A DNA stretch of 60,141 nucleotides, from positions 1 through 60,141 of the forward strand of contig NZ_DBDF01000038.1 of NCBI RefSeq assembly GCF_002293435.1, written 5' to 3'. The position numbers were made by a program, and so were the translations under genes. This document shows positions 30,960-40,073 of the stretch, piece after piece; position 1 is the first letter of the stretch, and every line of letters starts with the position of its first letter. The DNA is from Bacteroides sp. UBA939. GTDB taxonomy: Bacteria > Bacteroidota > Bacteroidia > Bacteroidales > Bacteroidaceae. The notes below the pieces were generated by a model. It was not told the origin of the DNA and made no database searches. It saw nothing but the letters and a program-made list of their open reading frames with translations.

Positions 30960-32396
30960 ATGAATATCAGATTTTTATTATTTCTCTTTATTTGCTTCTC
31001 ATTAAGCGCCTGCGAGAAAGACGATTCAACCGGAAGTGATGATCGTTCTGCTACTTTGAAATGGATAGAAAACACCATGCGCGAGCATTATTACTGGTAC
31101 AAGGAAATACCGGCCGCCGGAAAACTGAATTACACCCGTGAACCGGAAGATTTCTTCTATTCATTATTATCTAAAGAAGACGGGAAGGATTATATGAACT
31201 CTGCCGGGCAGATGCAACACTATTATTTCTCTACCATTGAGGAACTTTCAGATGGAGATACGCGAAGTTCCATACAGGAAGATAACTCATACGGATTTGA
31301 ATTCACCACTGTATACATCAACGATGCCAAAGAGCTATACGCACTTATTCTATATGTATTGAAAGATTCTCCGGCCTATGAAGCAGGACTGAGAAGAGGC
31401 GACTGGATCATAAAAATCAATGATAAAGCTATCACAGATGCAAACTATCAATCTCTGTTTGGAGATGAAGCATGCACATTGACTATGGCGAAGTGGAATT
31501 CAACCGACAAGAGGTTTGTTGTCCAGCCCGATAATGTAGAGATTGTCTCAGCACGCAAGGTTGAAGACAATCCGGTTTATTTCTGGGATGTGATAGAAAG
31601 TCCGGTAAAGAAGAAACGCATAGGCTATCTGGTTTACAATCACTTCTCTATGGGCAAAAATGATGATGATACTTCTTATGATGATAAATTGAAAGAACTC
31701 TCCGGATCCGAATTCAATGGGGTGGATGAATTCGTATTAGACCTGAGGTATAACAATGGCGGATTCATATCATCCGGAATTTTATTGTGTTCCATCTTGC
31801 AACCGGGAAGTGCGCTCGGAACGGAGTTAGGCTATATGCAATATAATGACAAACAAAGGAACCGGAAGAGATCCTTTAAAACAGGAACGGAGCAACTTGG
31901 TACGACAGGACGAAATCTGAACCTGAGAACATTATATGTATTGGTAAGTGGTTCCACAGCTTCTGCTTCGGAAATGGTAATCAACTCATTAACGCCATTT
32001 ATGAATGTAGTGGTAATCGGTGAAACTACCATCGGCAAGAATGTCGGTTCAGTGGAATATACAAGCAACGACAAGAAGTGGGAGATGCATCCGATTGTAT
32101 GCAAGATATATAACTCCACAGGATTTACGGAATACGAAGACGGGATAGAACCGGATGTAGAACTCAACGAAGCTTTTATTCCCGTAGCTCCCAGAGTAGT
32201 GGAACCGACAGAAGTACTTCCTTTAGGCAATCCGGAAGAACGTTTATTAAAAGCCGCCATTGACCTGATTGACGAAACAACCACCAAAACCCGGAGCACT
32301 GATACGCCGGGTATGGTAACTTACAGAAAAGCGCCTATTAATTCCATAGACAGAAAAGCAACCGGCAGTGTGATTATTGACACGCACGGTATATAA
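30960..32396 (+). CDS. S41 (C-terminal processing type) protease, lipoprotein
   Basis: The 478-residue protein has a lipoprotein signal with the lipobox Cys at 18 (SLSAC). A PDZ domain follows around 125-200 (LKDSPAYEAGLRRGDWIIKINDKAI), then an S41 peptidase domain whose active-site segment reads LVSGSTASASEMVINS. The C-terminus is a short extension. It is probably an outer-membrane-anchored serine protease, with unknown substrate. It is transcribed away from the aminotransferase and lies upstream of the OmpA-like gene with a separate promoter-like element in between. Confidence 0.92.
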   Translation: MNIRFLLFLFICFSLSACEKDDSTGSDDRSATLKWIENTMREHYYWYKEIPAAGKLNYTREPEDFFYSLLSKEDGKDYMNSAGQMQHYYFSTIEELSDGDTRSSIQEDNSYGFEFTTVYINDAKELYALILYVLKDSPAYEAGLRRGDWIIKINDKAITDANYQSLFGDEACTLTMAKWNSTDKRFVVQPDNVEIVSARKVEDNPVYFWDVIESPVKKKRIGYLVYNHFSMGKNDDDTSYDDKLKELSGSEFNGVDEFVLDLRYNNGGFISSGILLCSILQPGSALGTELGYMQYNDKQRNRKRSFKTGTEQLGTTGRNLNLRTLYVLVSGSTASASEMVINSLTPFMNVVVIGETTIGKNVGSVEYTSNDKKWEMHPIVCKIYNSTGFTEYEDGIEPDVELNEAFIPVAPRVVEPTEVLPLGNPEERLLKAAIDLIDETTTKTRSTDTPGMVTYRKAPINSIDRKATGSVIIDTHGI

Positions 32397-32513
32397 AAGT
32401 CATATCCTCATTTCATGGTTTATAGCATAAAAAGAAAGAAAACTCTGAAAAGCAGAATAAAACACTTGAACATAGCTGCTATGTACATTGTTATATATCA
32501 AAAATTGAATTAC

Positions 32514-32521
32514 TAAATTTG
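32514..32521 (+). promoter_or_regulatory. -7 element before the OmpA-like gene
   Basis: TAAATTTG matches TAnnTTTG and lies 24 bp before the ATG at 32545. A TTG at 32488-32490 is slightly too far (23-bp spacer), so the site is tentative. Confidence 0.4.
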
Positions 32522-32544
32522 TAACACATTAAAAAGAAGAAAAC

Positions 32545-33222
32545 ATGAAAAAGAGAAAATTTACAGCATTGCTGTTAATCGGTGTTCTATTGTTGGTTAG
32601 TTGTAGTACAATGAATAACACCACAAAAGGTGGTGTCATTGGTGGTGGTTCGGGTGCAGCAGCCGGAGCAATCATCGGCGGACTCGTAGGTAAAGGTAAA
32701 GGCGCGGCTATCGGTGCAGCTATCGGCGCTGCCGTAGGTACAGGCACAGGAGTGATTATCGGTCGTAAGATGGATAAGAAAGCTGCCGAAGCCGCCAAAA
32801 TTGAAGGCGCACAGGTACAGACAGTGACCGATACCAATGGACTTTCAGCCGTAAAGGTAACTTTTGATTCCGGTATCTTGTTTGGCTTTAACTCTTCCGC
32901 ATTGAGCAACACTTCCAAAGCGTCCTTGCGTGACTTAGCCCGGATTTTGAAAGAAGACCAGACTACGGATATCGCCATCACCGGCCATACGGACAAGGTC
33001 GGTACTTATGAAGCCAATATAAAAGTGTCGAAAGACCGTGCTTATGCCGTGGAGAATTATCTGCAGGAATGCGGTGTATCTCCTTCCCAATTCAAAAAAG
33101 TAGAAGGTGTAGGTTACAATGAATACGACGACACCATGACAGCTACCCAGAACCGTCGTGTAGACATTTATATGTACGCCAGTGAACAGATGATTAAGAA
33201 TGCCGAAACAACAGGTAAATAA
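32545..33222 (+). CDS. OmpA-family lipoprotein with glycine zipper (YiaD-like)
   Basis: The 225-residue protein has a lipobox Cys at 20 (LLLVSC) and a glycine-zipper region (about 30-75, GGVIGGGSGAAAGAIIGG and GAAIGAAIGAAVG). The C-terminal OmpA domain shows ITGHTDKVGTYEANIKVSKDRA and NRRVDIYMY. It anchors the outer membrane to peptidoglycan. It is a typical YiaD-like architecture and unlikely to be specific to the neighbours. Confidence 0.92.
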   Translation: MKKRKFTALLLIGVLLLVSCSTMNNTTKGGVIGGGSGAAAGAIIGGLVGKGKGAAIGAAIGAAVGTGTGVIIGRKMDKKAAEAAKIEGAQVQTVTDTNGLSAVKVTFDSGILFGFNSSALSNTSKASLRDLARILKEDQTTDIAITGHTDKVGTYEANIKVSKDRAYAVENYLQECGVSPSQFKKVEGVGYNEYDDTMTATQNRRVDIYMYASEQMIKNAETTGK

Positions 33223-33266
33223 TCGCTAATCACAGATTACTTTAAAAAGATATTTTTCATTTGCAG

Positions 33267-33320
33267 ATTACACGGATAGCGCAGATTTATTTAACTTTAA
33301 ATCAGTGTTATCCGTGTAAT
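33267..33320. repeat. 12-bp inverted repeat after the OmpA-like gene
   Basis: ATTACACGGATA (33267-33278) and TATCCGTGTAAT (33309-33320) pair around a 30-bp loop. The arms resemble a dispersed Bacteroides intergenic word (TATCCGTGTAAT). It may act as a transcription terminator between the OmpA-like and DUF5103 genes, and it ends just before a TATATTTG -7 element (33326-33333). Confidence 0.55.
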
Positions 33321-33378
33321 TTGTTTATATTTGTAGCTTTAATCAAACGATTATTTGTGGTTTCAATCAGATGACCGA

Positions 33379-34626
33379 ATGAAAAAAGCAATATTACTTC
33401 TCTCAATAAGTATCATCTGTTGCGGTTTGTATGCCCAACGCACAGAGGTCTTCACACCGCATATACGTACGGTACAGGTTATTGCCAACCATGATTATAC
33501 GGTTCCGGCAATTATTCAAACGGAAAGAGACGAATCTCTTGAAATTTCTTTCGACCATCTCACACACGAATACCACCGGTATCAATACATCCTGACTCAT
33601 TGCAATACCGACTGGACTCCTTCCGACCTGTCTGAAACCGAATATCTGGACGGTTTTAATGATAACCCGGTAGAAGACTACGAAATATCAGTCAATACGA
33701 CCCTCCCCTATACCCATTACCGCCTGACGTTACCCAACGACCAGGTGCGACTAAAACTTTCAGGCAATTACCGCCTGACAGTCTATGATGATGCGGAAGG
33801 AAGCAATAAACCTGCATTCAGCACCTGCTTCCGGATATTGGAGAAAAAGGTAAATGTATCGGCGCAAGTCAGTAGTGATACGGAAATAGACCGCAACAAG
33901 ACACACCAGCAAGTCAGCTTCGGTATTCAGTATAAAGGATATCCAATTCGGAATCCGCAAAATGAAATCAAAGTATATGTGTTGCAAAACGGACGTACGG
34001 ATAACCAGGTCACGAATCTTTATCCCTCATACATCGGCCCCGACCAGCTACGCTACGAACACAACCGCGCCTTGATATTCGCCGCCGGAAATGAATACCG
34101 CCGTTTCGAAATGGTAAGTACCCGGTATGCTTCGCAAGGTGTAGAGGGTATCCGGTATCACGCGCCCTATTACCACGTCAGTCTTTATCCAAACGAACCG
34201 CGCTTGCTAAACTATAGTTATGATCAAGACCAAAACGGGCGCTTTGTGATACGCTATAATGAAGCGGTAGATAACAATACGGAAGCCGATTACTTCTTTG
34301 TACACTTCTCTCTGTTATGGGAAAATCCCCTTGAATCGGGAGATTTCTATTTGCAGGGAGCTTTCACTCATGATAACTTCAATGCCGGAAGCCGGTTGGA
34401 GTATAATGCCGAAACACATGCTTATGAGAGTACTCAACTACTAAAACAAGGAGCATACAATTACCAATATCTATATGTAGCCCCCGGCAGTACGAAAGGA
34501 AGTACCGCACAGGCGGAAGGTAATTTCTACGAAACAGAGAATGAATATCTGATTCTTGTCTATCAACGCGCCTTCGGAGAAAGATACGACAGGCTGATAG
34601 GAATGCAACAGGTCAGTTATAAATAG
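33379..34626 (+). CDS. DUF5103 (type IX secretion plug-domain-like) protein
   Basis: The product of about 415 residues begins MKKAILLLSISIICCGLYAQ, a signal peptide. It carries the DUF5103 pattern (HIRTVQVIANHDYTVPAIIQ, HCNTDWTPSDLSETEYLDGF, GNYRLTVYDDAEG). DUF5103 is annotated as a type IX secretion plug-type domain, but a role in that system cannot be shown here. Start: ATG 33379; an in-frame TTG at 33355 would precede the signal peptide. It lies 36 bp upstream of the hybrid regulator gene and may be cotranscribed with it. Confidence 0.85.
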   Translation: MKKAILLLSISIICCGLYAQRTEVFTPHIRTVQVIANHDYTVPAIIQTERDESLEISFDHLTHEYHRYQYILTHCNTDWTPSDLSETEYLDGFNDNPVEDYEISVNTTLPYTHYRLTLPNDQVRLKLSGNYRLTVYDDAEGSNKPAFSTCFRILEKKVNVSAQVSSDTEIDRNKTHQQVSFGIQYKGYPIRNPQNEIKVYVLQNGRTDNQVTNLYPSYIGPDQLRYEHNRALIFAAGNEYRRFEMVSTRYASQGVEGIRYHAPYYHVSLYPNEPRLLNYSYDQDQNGRFVIRYNEAVDNNTEADYFFVHFSLLWENPLESGDFYLQGAFTHDNFNAGSRLEYNAETHAYESTQLLKQGAYNYQYLYVAPGSTKGSTAQAEGNFYETENEYLILVYQRAFGERYDRLIGMQQVSYK

Positions 34627-34662
34627 AGAATAAAATTAAATACATAACATCAACAACAAGCT

Positions 34663-37600
34663 ATGAAACGCATCGGAATACTACTCACCCTCTGCATAAC
34701 CGCCATCACCCTCTGCCCGGCGCAACTCCCTCACACCTTCACCCAATACACCTCCGAGGACGGGCTGGCACAAAAGAACATACAAGGAGTAATACAAGAC
34801 CATAAAGGAATCATGTGGTTCGCCACATGGGACGGACTTTATGAGTTCGACGGATATACGTTCAAGAACTACAAAGCACACCCGGGCGACAGTATCGGAC
34901 TGAGCAATAACCGGTTGGACAATATAAAAGAAGACCGGTACGGATACATCTGGGTACAAAGCTACGACCACCACGTCTATCGCTTCAACCCAAAGACAGA
35001 ACAGTTCCAGGCTATTCCATACAGTGAGTATTCGTCTCAAAGCCTGTACGTACTGCCATGTGGAGATGTGTGGGTAGTTACGGTACAAAACGAATTGATT
35101 CACATCACCACCCACCCGGAAACCGGAATCATGAAAGCCTCCAATTTCCGGAAAACCTATCAGATTCCACACTTAGAACGAGTAAACCGGGTTTGGCAAG
35201 ACCAACAGCAAAACCGGTGGATATTAACCGAGAACGGGTTATACAAACTAAGCACCCGTGGAAATAAAACAGAACTTTCATCCTATTTCGTCGCTCCTCC
35301 CCAAAAAGATAAGCTATCCTTTTATGATGCATTAGAGAGTGGAAACACAATCTACTTTACCTCAAAGCGGGGAGACATATATGAACTCAACCTGGATAAC
35401 AACCAGTTCACGAAACAGAAGGTAGAAACTCACTCTTCTCTTAAGATTATCCGCCGGCTCAAGGACGACAAACTGCTAATCTGCACTGCCAGCGACGGCT
35501 TCTTTATCTACGAACAGAAAAGCAAGAACGTCCGTCATTACAACACCCGCAATTATCCTTCTTTAAAGGACGATTACATAAGGGATGTATATATAGACTC
35601 GCACAATGACATCTGGATAAGGCATCAAATCAAAGGAGTAACCCACTTCAATCCGGAGAAGGAGAAGTTTGATTACTTCATCCTTCAGGATAAATATGGA
35701 AAAGACATCACAGGGGCGCGACCGGAGGTGTTTATCAACGAAGACATCAACGGATTCCTATGGGTACACCCCTCCGGTGGCGGACTGGCTTTATACGACC
35801 GGGAGAAGAACCGCATACGACCATTCTACAACCCTGCCTTGCAGTCCGGCTGGAGTTCCGACAACCGGGTTACTGCCGTCTTCACCGATAAACAGGGAAA
35901 CCTGTGGTTTGCCTCGTTCGACAACGGGTTACAGAAAGTATCTTTCAGCGCCAACCGTTTCCAGTTACTCACGTCAACGCCGGACGACCCGGAGTTTCCG
36001 GGAAACAATATCCGCGCCATCTATCAGGACAGAGATGGCTATATATGGACCGGCGGCAAAGATAAAGCAGTACGCATTTACGATAAGAACCTGCACTACG
36101 TAGGCAACCTGACCAAAGAAGGAACTGTTTCCATGCATCGCGCAGACCAGTTGGGAGTTGTCTACACCATCATGCAAGACCACGAAGGCGTCATCTGGAT
36201 AGGCACCAAAGGCAACGGACTGTTTGCCGCACGCCCCGGCAATAAACCACTGAACTATCACCTCACCCAATACACCACGGATACGGACAACGCCTATAGC
36301 CTGAGCGGTAACGAGATTTACAGTCTGCACGAAGACAGCCGCCACCGGATATGGATTGCTACCTTTGAGGGCGGCATCAACTACCTGGAACGGGGTGCAG
36401 ACAAAGAAGACGTGAAATTCATCAATTACAGGAACAGGCTGAAAGATTACCCCATCAGCCAATGTTACCGCACACGCTTCGTAACATCCGACCCCGAAGG
36501 AAGAATATGGATAGGCAGCTCCGACGGGTTATTGATGTGCAACGGAAATTACAGTAAAGCAGAAGACATCGTTTTCCACCGGTATCACCGCATACCGGGA
36601 GACAGCCTGAGTCTTAGCAACAACGATATACACAACATCTTCTTCACCCGGAATAAAGAAATGTATGTAGGTACTTTCGGGGGCGGACTCAACAAACTAA
36701 TATCATTCGACCATGCACAGGCACGCTTCCATGCCTATACCATGAAAGATGGTTTCCCGTCGGACGTATTACTGTCTATCGAAGAAGATAAAACAGGCAA
36801 CCTGTGGTGCGCCACCGAAGAAGAACTTTATAAATTCAACCCGGATACGGAAACGTTTATCAGCTATCCCTCCAGGGTTTTCCCGCGGCAAGTCATTTTC
36901 AACGAAGGAGCTGCCCTGCACACGCAGTCGGGACAGCTCATGTACAATACCATAAAAGGTATCCTCTACTTCCTGCCCGATTCTATAAAAACGAGCAACT
37001 ACATACCTCCTATCATCTTCACCAACCTGCAACAGGCAAAGAAGACCATAACTCCCGCAGAAGGCGGCATACTGACCACACACATTGACGATACGAAACT
37101 CCTGAAACTGCCGCACGACAAGAATAGTTTCAGCATCCAGTTTGCAGCCTTAGACATGAAGTACCCCGACGACATTTCCTACTCCTACCGGCTGGAAGGC
37201 TTCGAGAACAACTGGAATGACATCGGCAACCAGCGAACCGCCACTTATACCAACCTGCCCAAGGGGCACTACACCCTGAAGGTGCGCTCCACAAACAGCG
37301 ACGGGATATGGGTGGACAATACGCGCACGCTCGCCATAACCGTACTCCCCTCCTTTTGGGAAACCCCGTGGGCATATTCACTTTATGTACTTTTCATCTT
37401 ATTAATCATTTTCGCGGCAACCTATATTCTCTTCACCATTTTCAGGCTTAAGCATAAAGTGTCCGTGGAGCAGGAGATATCGGATATCAAATTGCGCTTC
37501 TTCACCAATATATCCCACGAGCTGCGTACCCCGCTGACGCTGATTGCCGGACCGATAGAGCACGTGCTGCAACACGGCAAACTGGATAATGAAGCAAGGG

Positions 37601-39111
37601 AACAACTGGTTCTGGTGGAACGCAACACCAACCGCATGTTGCGCCTGGTGAACCAGATACTGGACTTCCGCAAGATACAAAACCGGAAGATGAAGATGCG
37701 CGTACAGCAGATAGACCTCATCCCCTTCATCCGCCACATTATGGAGAGCTTCAACAGTCTGGCAGACGAACACCAGATAGACTTCGGGATAAGCACGCAG
37801 AGTTCGTCCCTCAAGGTATGGGCAGACCCCGATAAACTGGAGAAGATAGTGTTCAACCTGCTGTCGAACGCCTTCAAGTACACCCCCCGGGGCAAGCAGA
37901 TTCAGATAACCGTGCACGAAGGCGAGAGCGACGTAAGCATCGCGGTAGAAGACCAGGGCATCGGCATTGCCGAGAACAAACAGAATTCCCTGTTCGTGCG
38001 GTTCGAGAACCTGGTGGATAAGAATCTCTTCAACCAGGCCAGCACCGGCATCGGGCTGTCACTGGTGAAAGAACTGATTGATATGCACCACGGCACTATC
38101 AGCATCCGGAGCAAGCCGGGCGAAGGCAGTTGCTTCACCGTCCGACTGCCTAAAGGAAAGGAACACTTCGACCCGACGGTAGAGTTCATCCTGTCCGACT
38201 ATGTAATCAGCGACGACGCAACTGCACACGCCGGCAGCCATCTGCCTTCTTTTATCGAAAACGAAGAGGAGAACCTGAACACCGAAAAAGAAACCATCCT
38301 CATAGTGGAGGATAACCGGGAGCTGCGCTTCTTTATACGTACCATCTTTGCCCAATACTTCAATGTGATAGAAGCCGAAGACGGAGTCACCGGGTTGGAG
38401 AAAAGCCGGAAGTACCTGCCGGACATCATCATCAGCGACGTTATGATGCCCGAAAAGGACGGTATCTCCATGGCGCGCGAGCTGCGCGAAGACATAACCA
38501 CCAGTCATATACCGATCGTTATGCTGACTGCCAAGTCGACCATTGAAAGTAAAATAGAGGGCATGGAGCTGGGTGTGGACGATTATATCACCAAACCTTT
38601 CAGCGCCACATACCTGAAAGCGCGCATCTTCAACCTGCTTGAGCAACGCAAGAAGTTGCAAGCGCTGTACTGTGCCAGTCTGTTGCCTTCTTCCACCGAG
38701 CAGCAGTCGGAAGAAGCGGAGCGGGTGGCTGCTCCTACCCTTTCGCCCAACGACCGGAAGTTTATGGATAAGGTAATGGAAACCATTGAAGGACAACTGG
38801 ATAACGGTGACTTAATGGTTGAAGATATTGCCGGTGAGGTGAACATGAGTCGCTCCGTGTTCTTTAAGAAACTGAAGACGCTGACCGGGTTATCGCCCGT
38901 TGAGTTTCTGAGGGAGATTCGTATGAAGCGTGCAGCTCAGTTGATAGAAACAGAGGAGCACAACATGGCGCAGATAGCCTACATGGTGGGACTGAATGAT
39001 TCACATTATTTCAGCAAATGCTTCAAGCAACAGTATGGCATTACGCCGACAGAGTATAAGGAGAGGTGGAAGCAAAAAACCCCGTCAGGAACATATTCTG
39101 AGAGGGGGTAA
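34663..39111 (+). CDS. hybrid two-component system regulator (HTCS)
   Basis: The 1482-residue protein has a signal peptide and Reg_prop propeller repeats (about 25-770, GTKGNGLF-like units). A Y_Y_Y domain and one transmembrane segment (about 904-930) follow. The cytoplasmic part has a HisKA motif with His952 (NISHELRTP), an ATPase domain (DQGIGIAENKQ), a receiver domain with Asp1259 (IIISDVMMPEKDG), and an AraC helix-turn-helix (about 1375-1475). HTCS proteins sense periplasmic glycans and activate adjacent polysaccharide loci. The nearest target is the SusC/SusD unit at 40-46 kb, whose promoter has a matching repeat. Confidence 0.96.
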   Translation: MKRIGILLTLCITAITLCPAQLPHTFTQYTSEDGLAQKNIQGVIQDHKGIMWFATWDGLYEFDGYTFKNYKAHPGDSIGLSNNRLDNIKEDRYGYIWVQSYDHHVYRFNPKTEQFQAIPYSEYSSQSLYVLPCGDVWVVTVQNELIHITTHPETGIMKASNFRKTYQIPHLERVNRVWQDQQQNRWILTENGLYKLSTRGNKTELSSYFVAPPQKDKLSFYDALESGNTIYFTSKRGDIYELNLDNNQFTKQKVETHSSLKIIRRLKDDKLLICTASDGFFIYEQKSKNVRHYNTRNYPSLKDDYIRDVYIDSHNDIWIRHQIKGVTHFNPEKEKFDYFILQDKYGKDITGARPEVFINEDINGFLWVHPSGGGLALYDREKNRIRPFYNPALQSGWSSDNRVTAVFTDKQGNLWFASFDNGLQKVSFSANRFQLLTSTPDDPEFPGNNIRAIYQDRDGYIWTGGKDKAVRIYDKNLHYVGNLTKEGTVSMHRADQLGVVYTIMQDHEGVIWIGTKGNGLFAARPGNKPLNYHLTQYTTDTDNAYSLSGNEIYSLHEDSRHRIWIATFEGGINYLERGADKEDVKFINYRNRLKDYPISQCYRTRFVTSDPEGRIWIGSSDGLLMCNGNYSKAEDIVFHRYHRIPGDSLSLSNNDIHNIFFTRNKEMYVGTFGGGLNKLISFDHAQARFHAYTMKDGFPSDVLLSIEEDKTGNLWCATEEELYKFNPDTETFISYPSRVFPRQVIFNEGAALHTQSGQLMYNTIKGILYFLPDSIKTSNYIPPIIFTNLQQAKKTITPAEGGILTTHIDDTKLLKLPHDKNSFSIQFAALDMKYPDDISYSYRLEGFENNWNDIGNQRTATYTNLPKGHYTLKVRSTNSDGIWVDNTRTLAITVLPSFWETPWAYSLYVLFILLIIFAATYILFTIFRLKHKVSVEQEISDIKLRFFTNISHELRTPLTLIAGPIEHVLQHGKLDNEAREQLVLVERNTNRMLRLVNQILDFRKIQNRKMKMRVQQIDLIPFIRHIMESFNSLADEHQIDFGISTQSSSLKVWADPDKLEKIVFNLLSNAFKYTPRGKQIQITVHEGESDVSIAVEDQGIGIAENKQNSLFVRFENLVDKNLFNQASTGIGLSLVKELIDMHHGTISIRSKPGEGSCFTVRLPKGKEHFDPTVEFILSDYVISDDATAHAGSHLPSFIENEEENLNTEKETILIVEDNRELRFFIRTIFAQYFNVIEAEDGVTGLEKSRKYLPDIIISDVMMPEKDGISMARELREDITTSHIPIVMLTAKSTIESKIEGMELGVDDYITKPFSATYLKARIFNLLEQRKKLQALYCASLLPSSTEQQSEEAERVAAPTLSPNDRKFMDKVMETIEGQLDNGDLMVEDIAGEVNMSRSVFFKKLKTLTGLSPVEFLREIRMKRAAQLIETEEHNMAQIAYMVGLNDSHYFSKCFKQQYGITPTEYKERWKQKTPSGTYSERG

Positions 39112-39194
39112 TTCAGTATACGACTGAATGGCATTCAGTATACGACTGAGCCTATTTCATTATACGACTGAATAGGGTTCAGTCGTATAGTGAA
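39111..39194. repeat. three direct and one inverted copy of a 17-bp word after the HTCS gene
   Basis: ATTCAGTATACGACTGA occurs at 39111-39127 and 39133-39149, with a near copy (TTCATTATACGACTGAA) at 39156-39172. An inverted copy, TTCAGTCGTATAGTGAA, lies at 39178-39194. The third and fourth copies can form a hairpin. The first copy starts at the HTCS stop codon. It probably works as a terminator or is a dispersed element. The remaining gap up to 39530 holds the promoter at 39320-39351 and no clear gene. Confidence 0.65.
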
Positions 39195-39319
39195 TTAAGG
39201 TCAGTTCGGGAGGGGGGGTACAAGGCATGGTTCTGGTTTTATATTTGTATGCTTTTTTGCTAATAAATAATCCGTTGCTGCTTTGCGGCGTACTTTAACC
39301 CGCAACTACTCATGTATGA

Positions 39320-39351
39320 TTTGCTATTTATCGCGTATGTGCGTATTTTTG
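39320..39351 (+). promoter_or_regulatory. strong consensus promoter upstream of the ORF6N gene
   Basis: TTTG at 39320-39323, a 20-bp spacer, then TATTTTTG at 39344-39351 match the Bacteroidetes consensus. A second -7-like TATATTTG lies at 39463-39470, closer to the ORF6N start. The segment between shows no convincing gene. Confidence 0.55.
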
Positions 39352-39530
39352 CAGTATGAATTATACCGACCCTTGTATCAGGGCATCGGATATCAGAGGT
39401 ACGCTTATTTATTGCTACTTAAATAAATTCGCTCATTTATACCATACATTTGGCCTTTTTTGTATATTTGCTCTTATATTAAAAAGAAGCGTGAATATAG
39501 ATAATAATTCAGAAAGACATTATCAAAAGT

Positions 39531-39923
39531 ATGGAAGAACTACGAGTTATACAAAGTAAAATTTATGAATTCATAGGAATAAAGGTCATGCTCGACTTTG
39601 ACTTGGCTAGGCTATACTGCACAGAAACAAGTTTGCTAAAGCGGGCTGTCAGGCGTAATATTGAACGCTTCCCAGAAGATTTCATGTTTGAACTCACAAA
39701 AGAAGAAGCTAACGCATTGTTATCCAGTGGGGTATTCCAATTTGGCACACCCCAATATCAGATAGGAGAAGAAGCTTTGGAAGCTATAAACGATCTATCG
39801 GAGGATAACCGTAAAGAATTCGATAGCATATATCTTGCCCTTTCTCAATTAGCAGATAAACAGAAGTTAATAAACAAGCCACGTAACCCGATAGGATTCA
39901 GGGTACCAAAGAGTAAAGAATAG
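39531..39923 (+). CDS. ORF6N-domain protein, shortened
   Basis: The 130-residue product starts with a typical ORF6N domain (IQSKIYEFIGIKVMLDFDLARLYC, RNIERFPEDFMFELTKEEANALLSS). It then jumps straight to the C-terminal tail seen in longer homologues (DLSEDNRKEFDSIYLALSQLADKQK, KPRNPIGFR). The central block that usually follows (a YLPYAFTEQGVAML-like segment) is missing, so an in-frame deletion is likely. ORF6N is a KilA-N-associated DNA-binding-like domain of phage origin, and the role here is unknown. It lies between the HTCS gene and the polysaccharide unit, converging on the latter. Confidence 0.7.
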   Translation: MEELRVIQSKIYEFIGIKVMLDFDLARLYCTETSLLKRAVRRNIERFPEDFMFELTKEEANALLSSGVFQFGTPQYQIGEEALEAINDLSEDNRKEFDSIYLALSQLADKQKLINKPRNPIGFRVPKSKE

Positions 39924-40000
39924 CATACAAAACTTAAGTAATTAGCCTATCCAAGTACCTACTTTAACTCGACTTATTCTCAATGCATTCTAATTCCTAT

Positions 40001-40051
40001 AGCCTGTTTAAATTTTGCTCAGCGTTGTTTTGAGGAAAATTTAAACAGGCT
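40001..40051. terminator. 16-bp inverted repeat between convergent genes
   Basis: AGCCTGTTTAAATTTT (40001-40016) and AAAATTTAAACAGGCT (40036-40051) are perfect complements with a 19-bp loop that pairs further (CTC/GAG). It lies between the ORF6N gene and the end of the hydrolase gene. It is probably a bidirectional terminator. Confidence 0.75.
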
Positions 40052-40073
40052 CTTGAAGTATAAAGTGTACAGC

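Noticed and set aside
39356..39559. 67-codon open frame downstream of the promoter at 39320-39351
   Set aside because: The translation is not protein-like, it overlaps the ORF6N start, and its ATG would lie at the transcription start.
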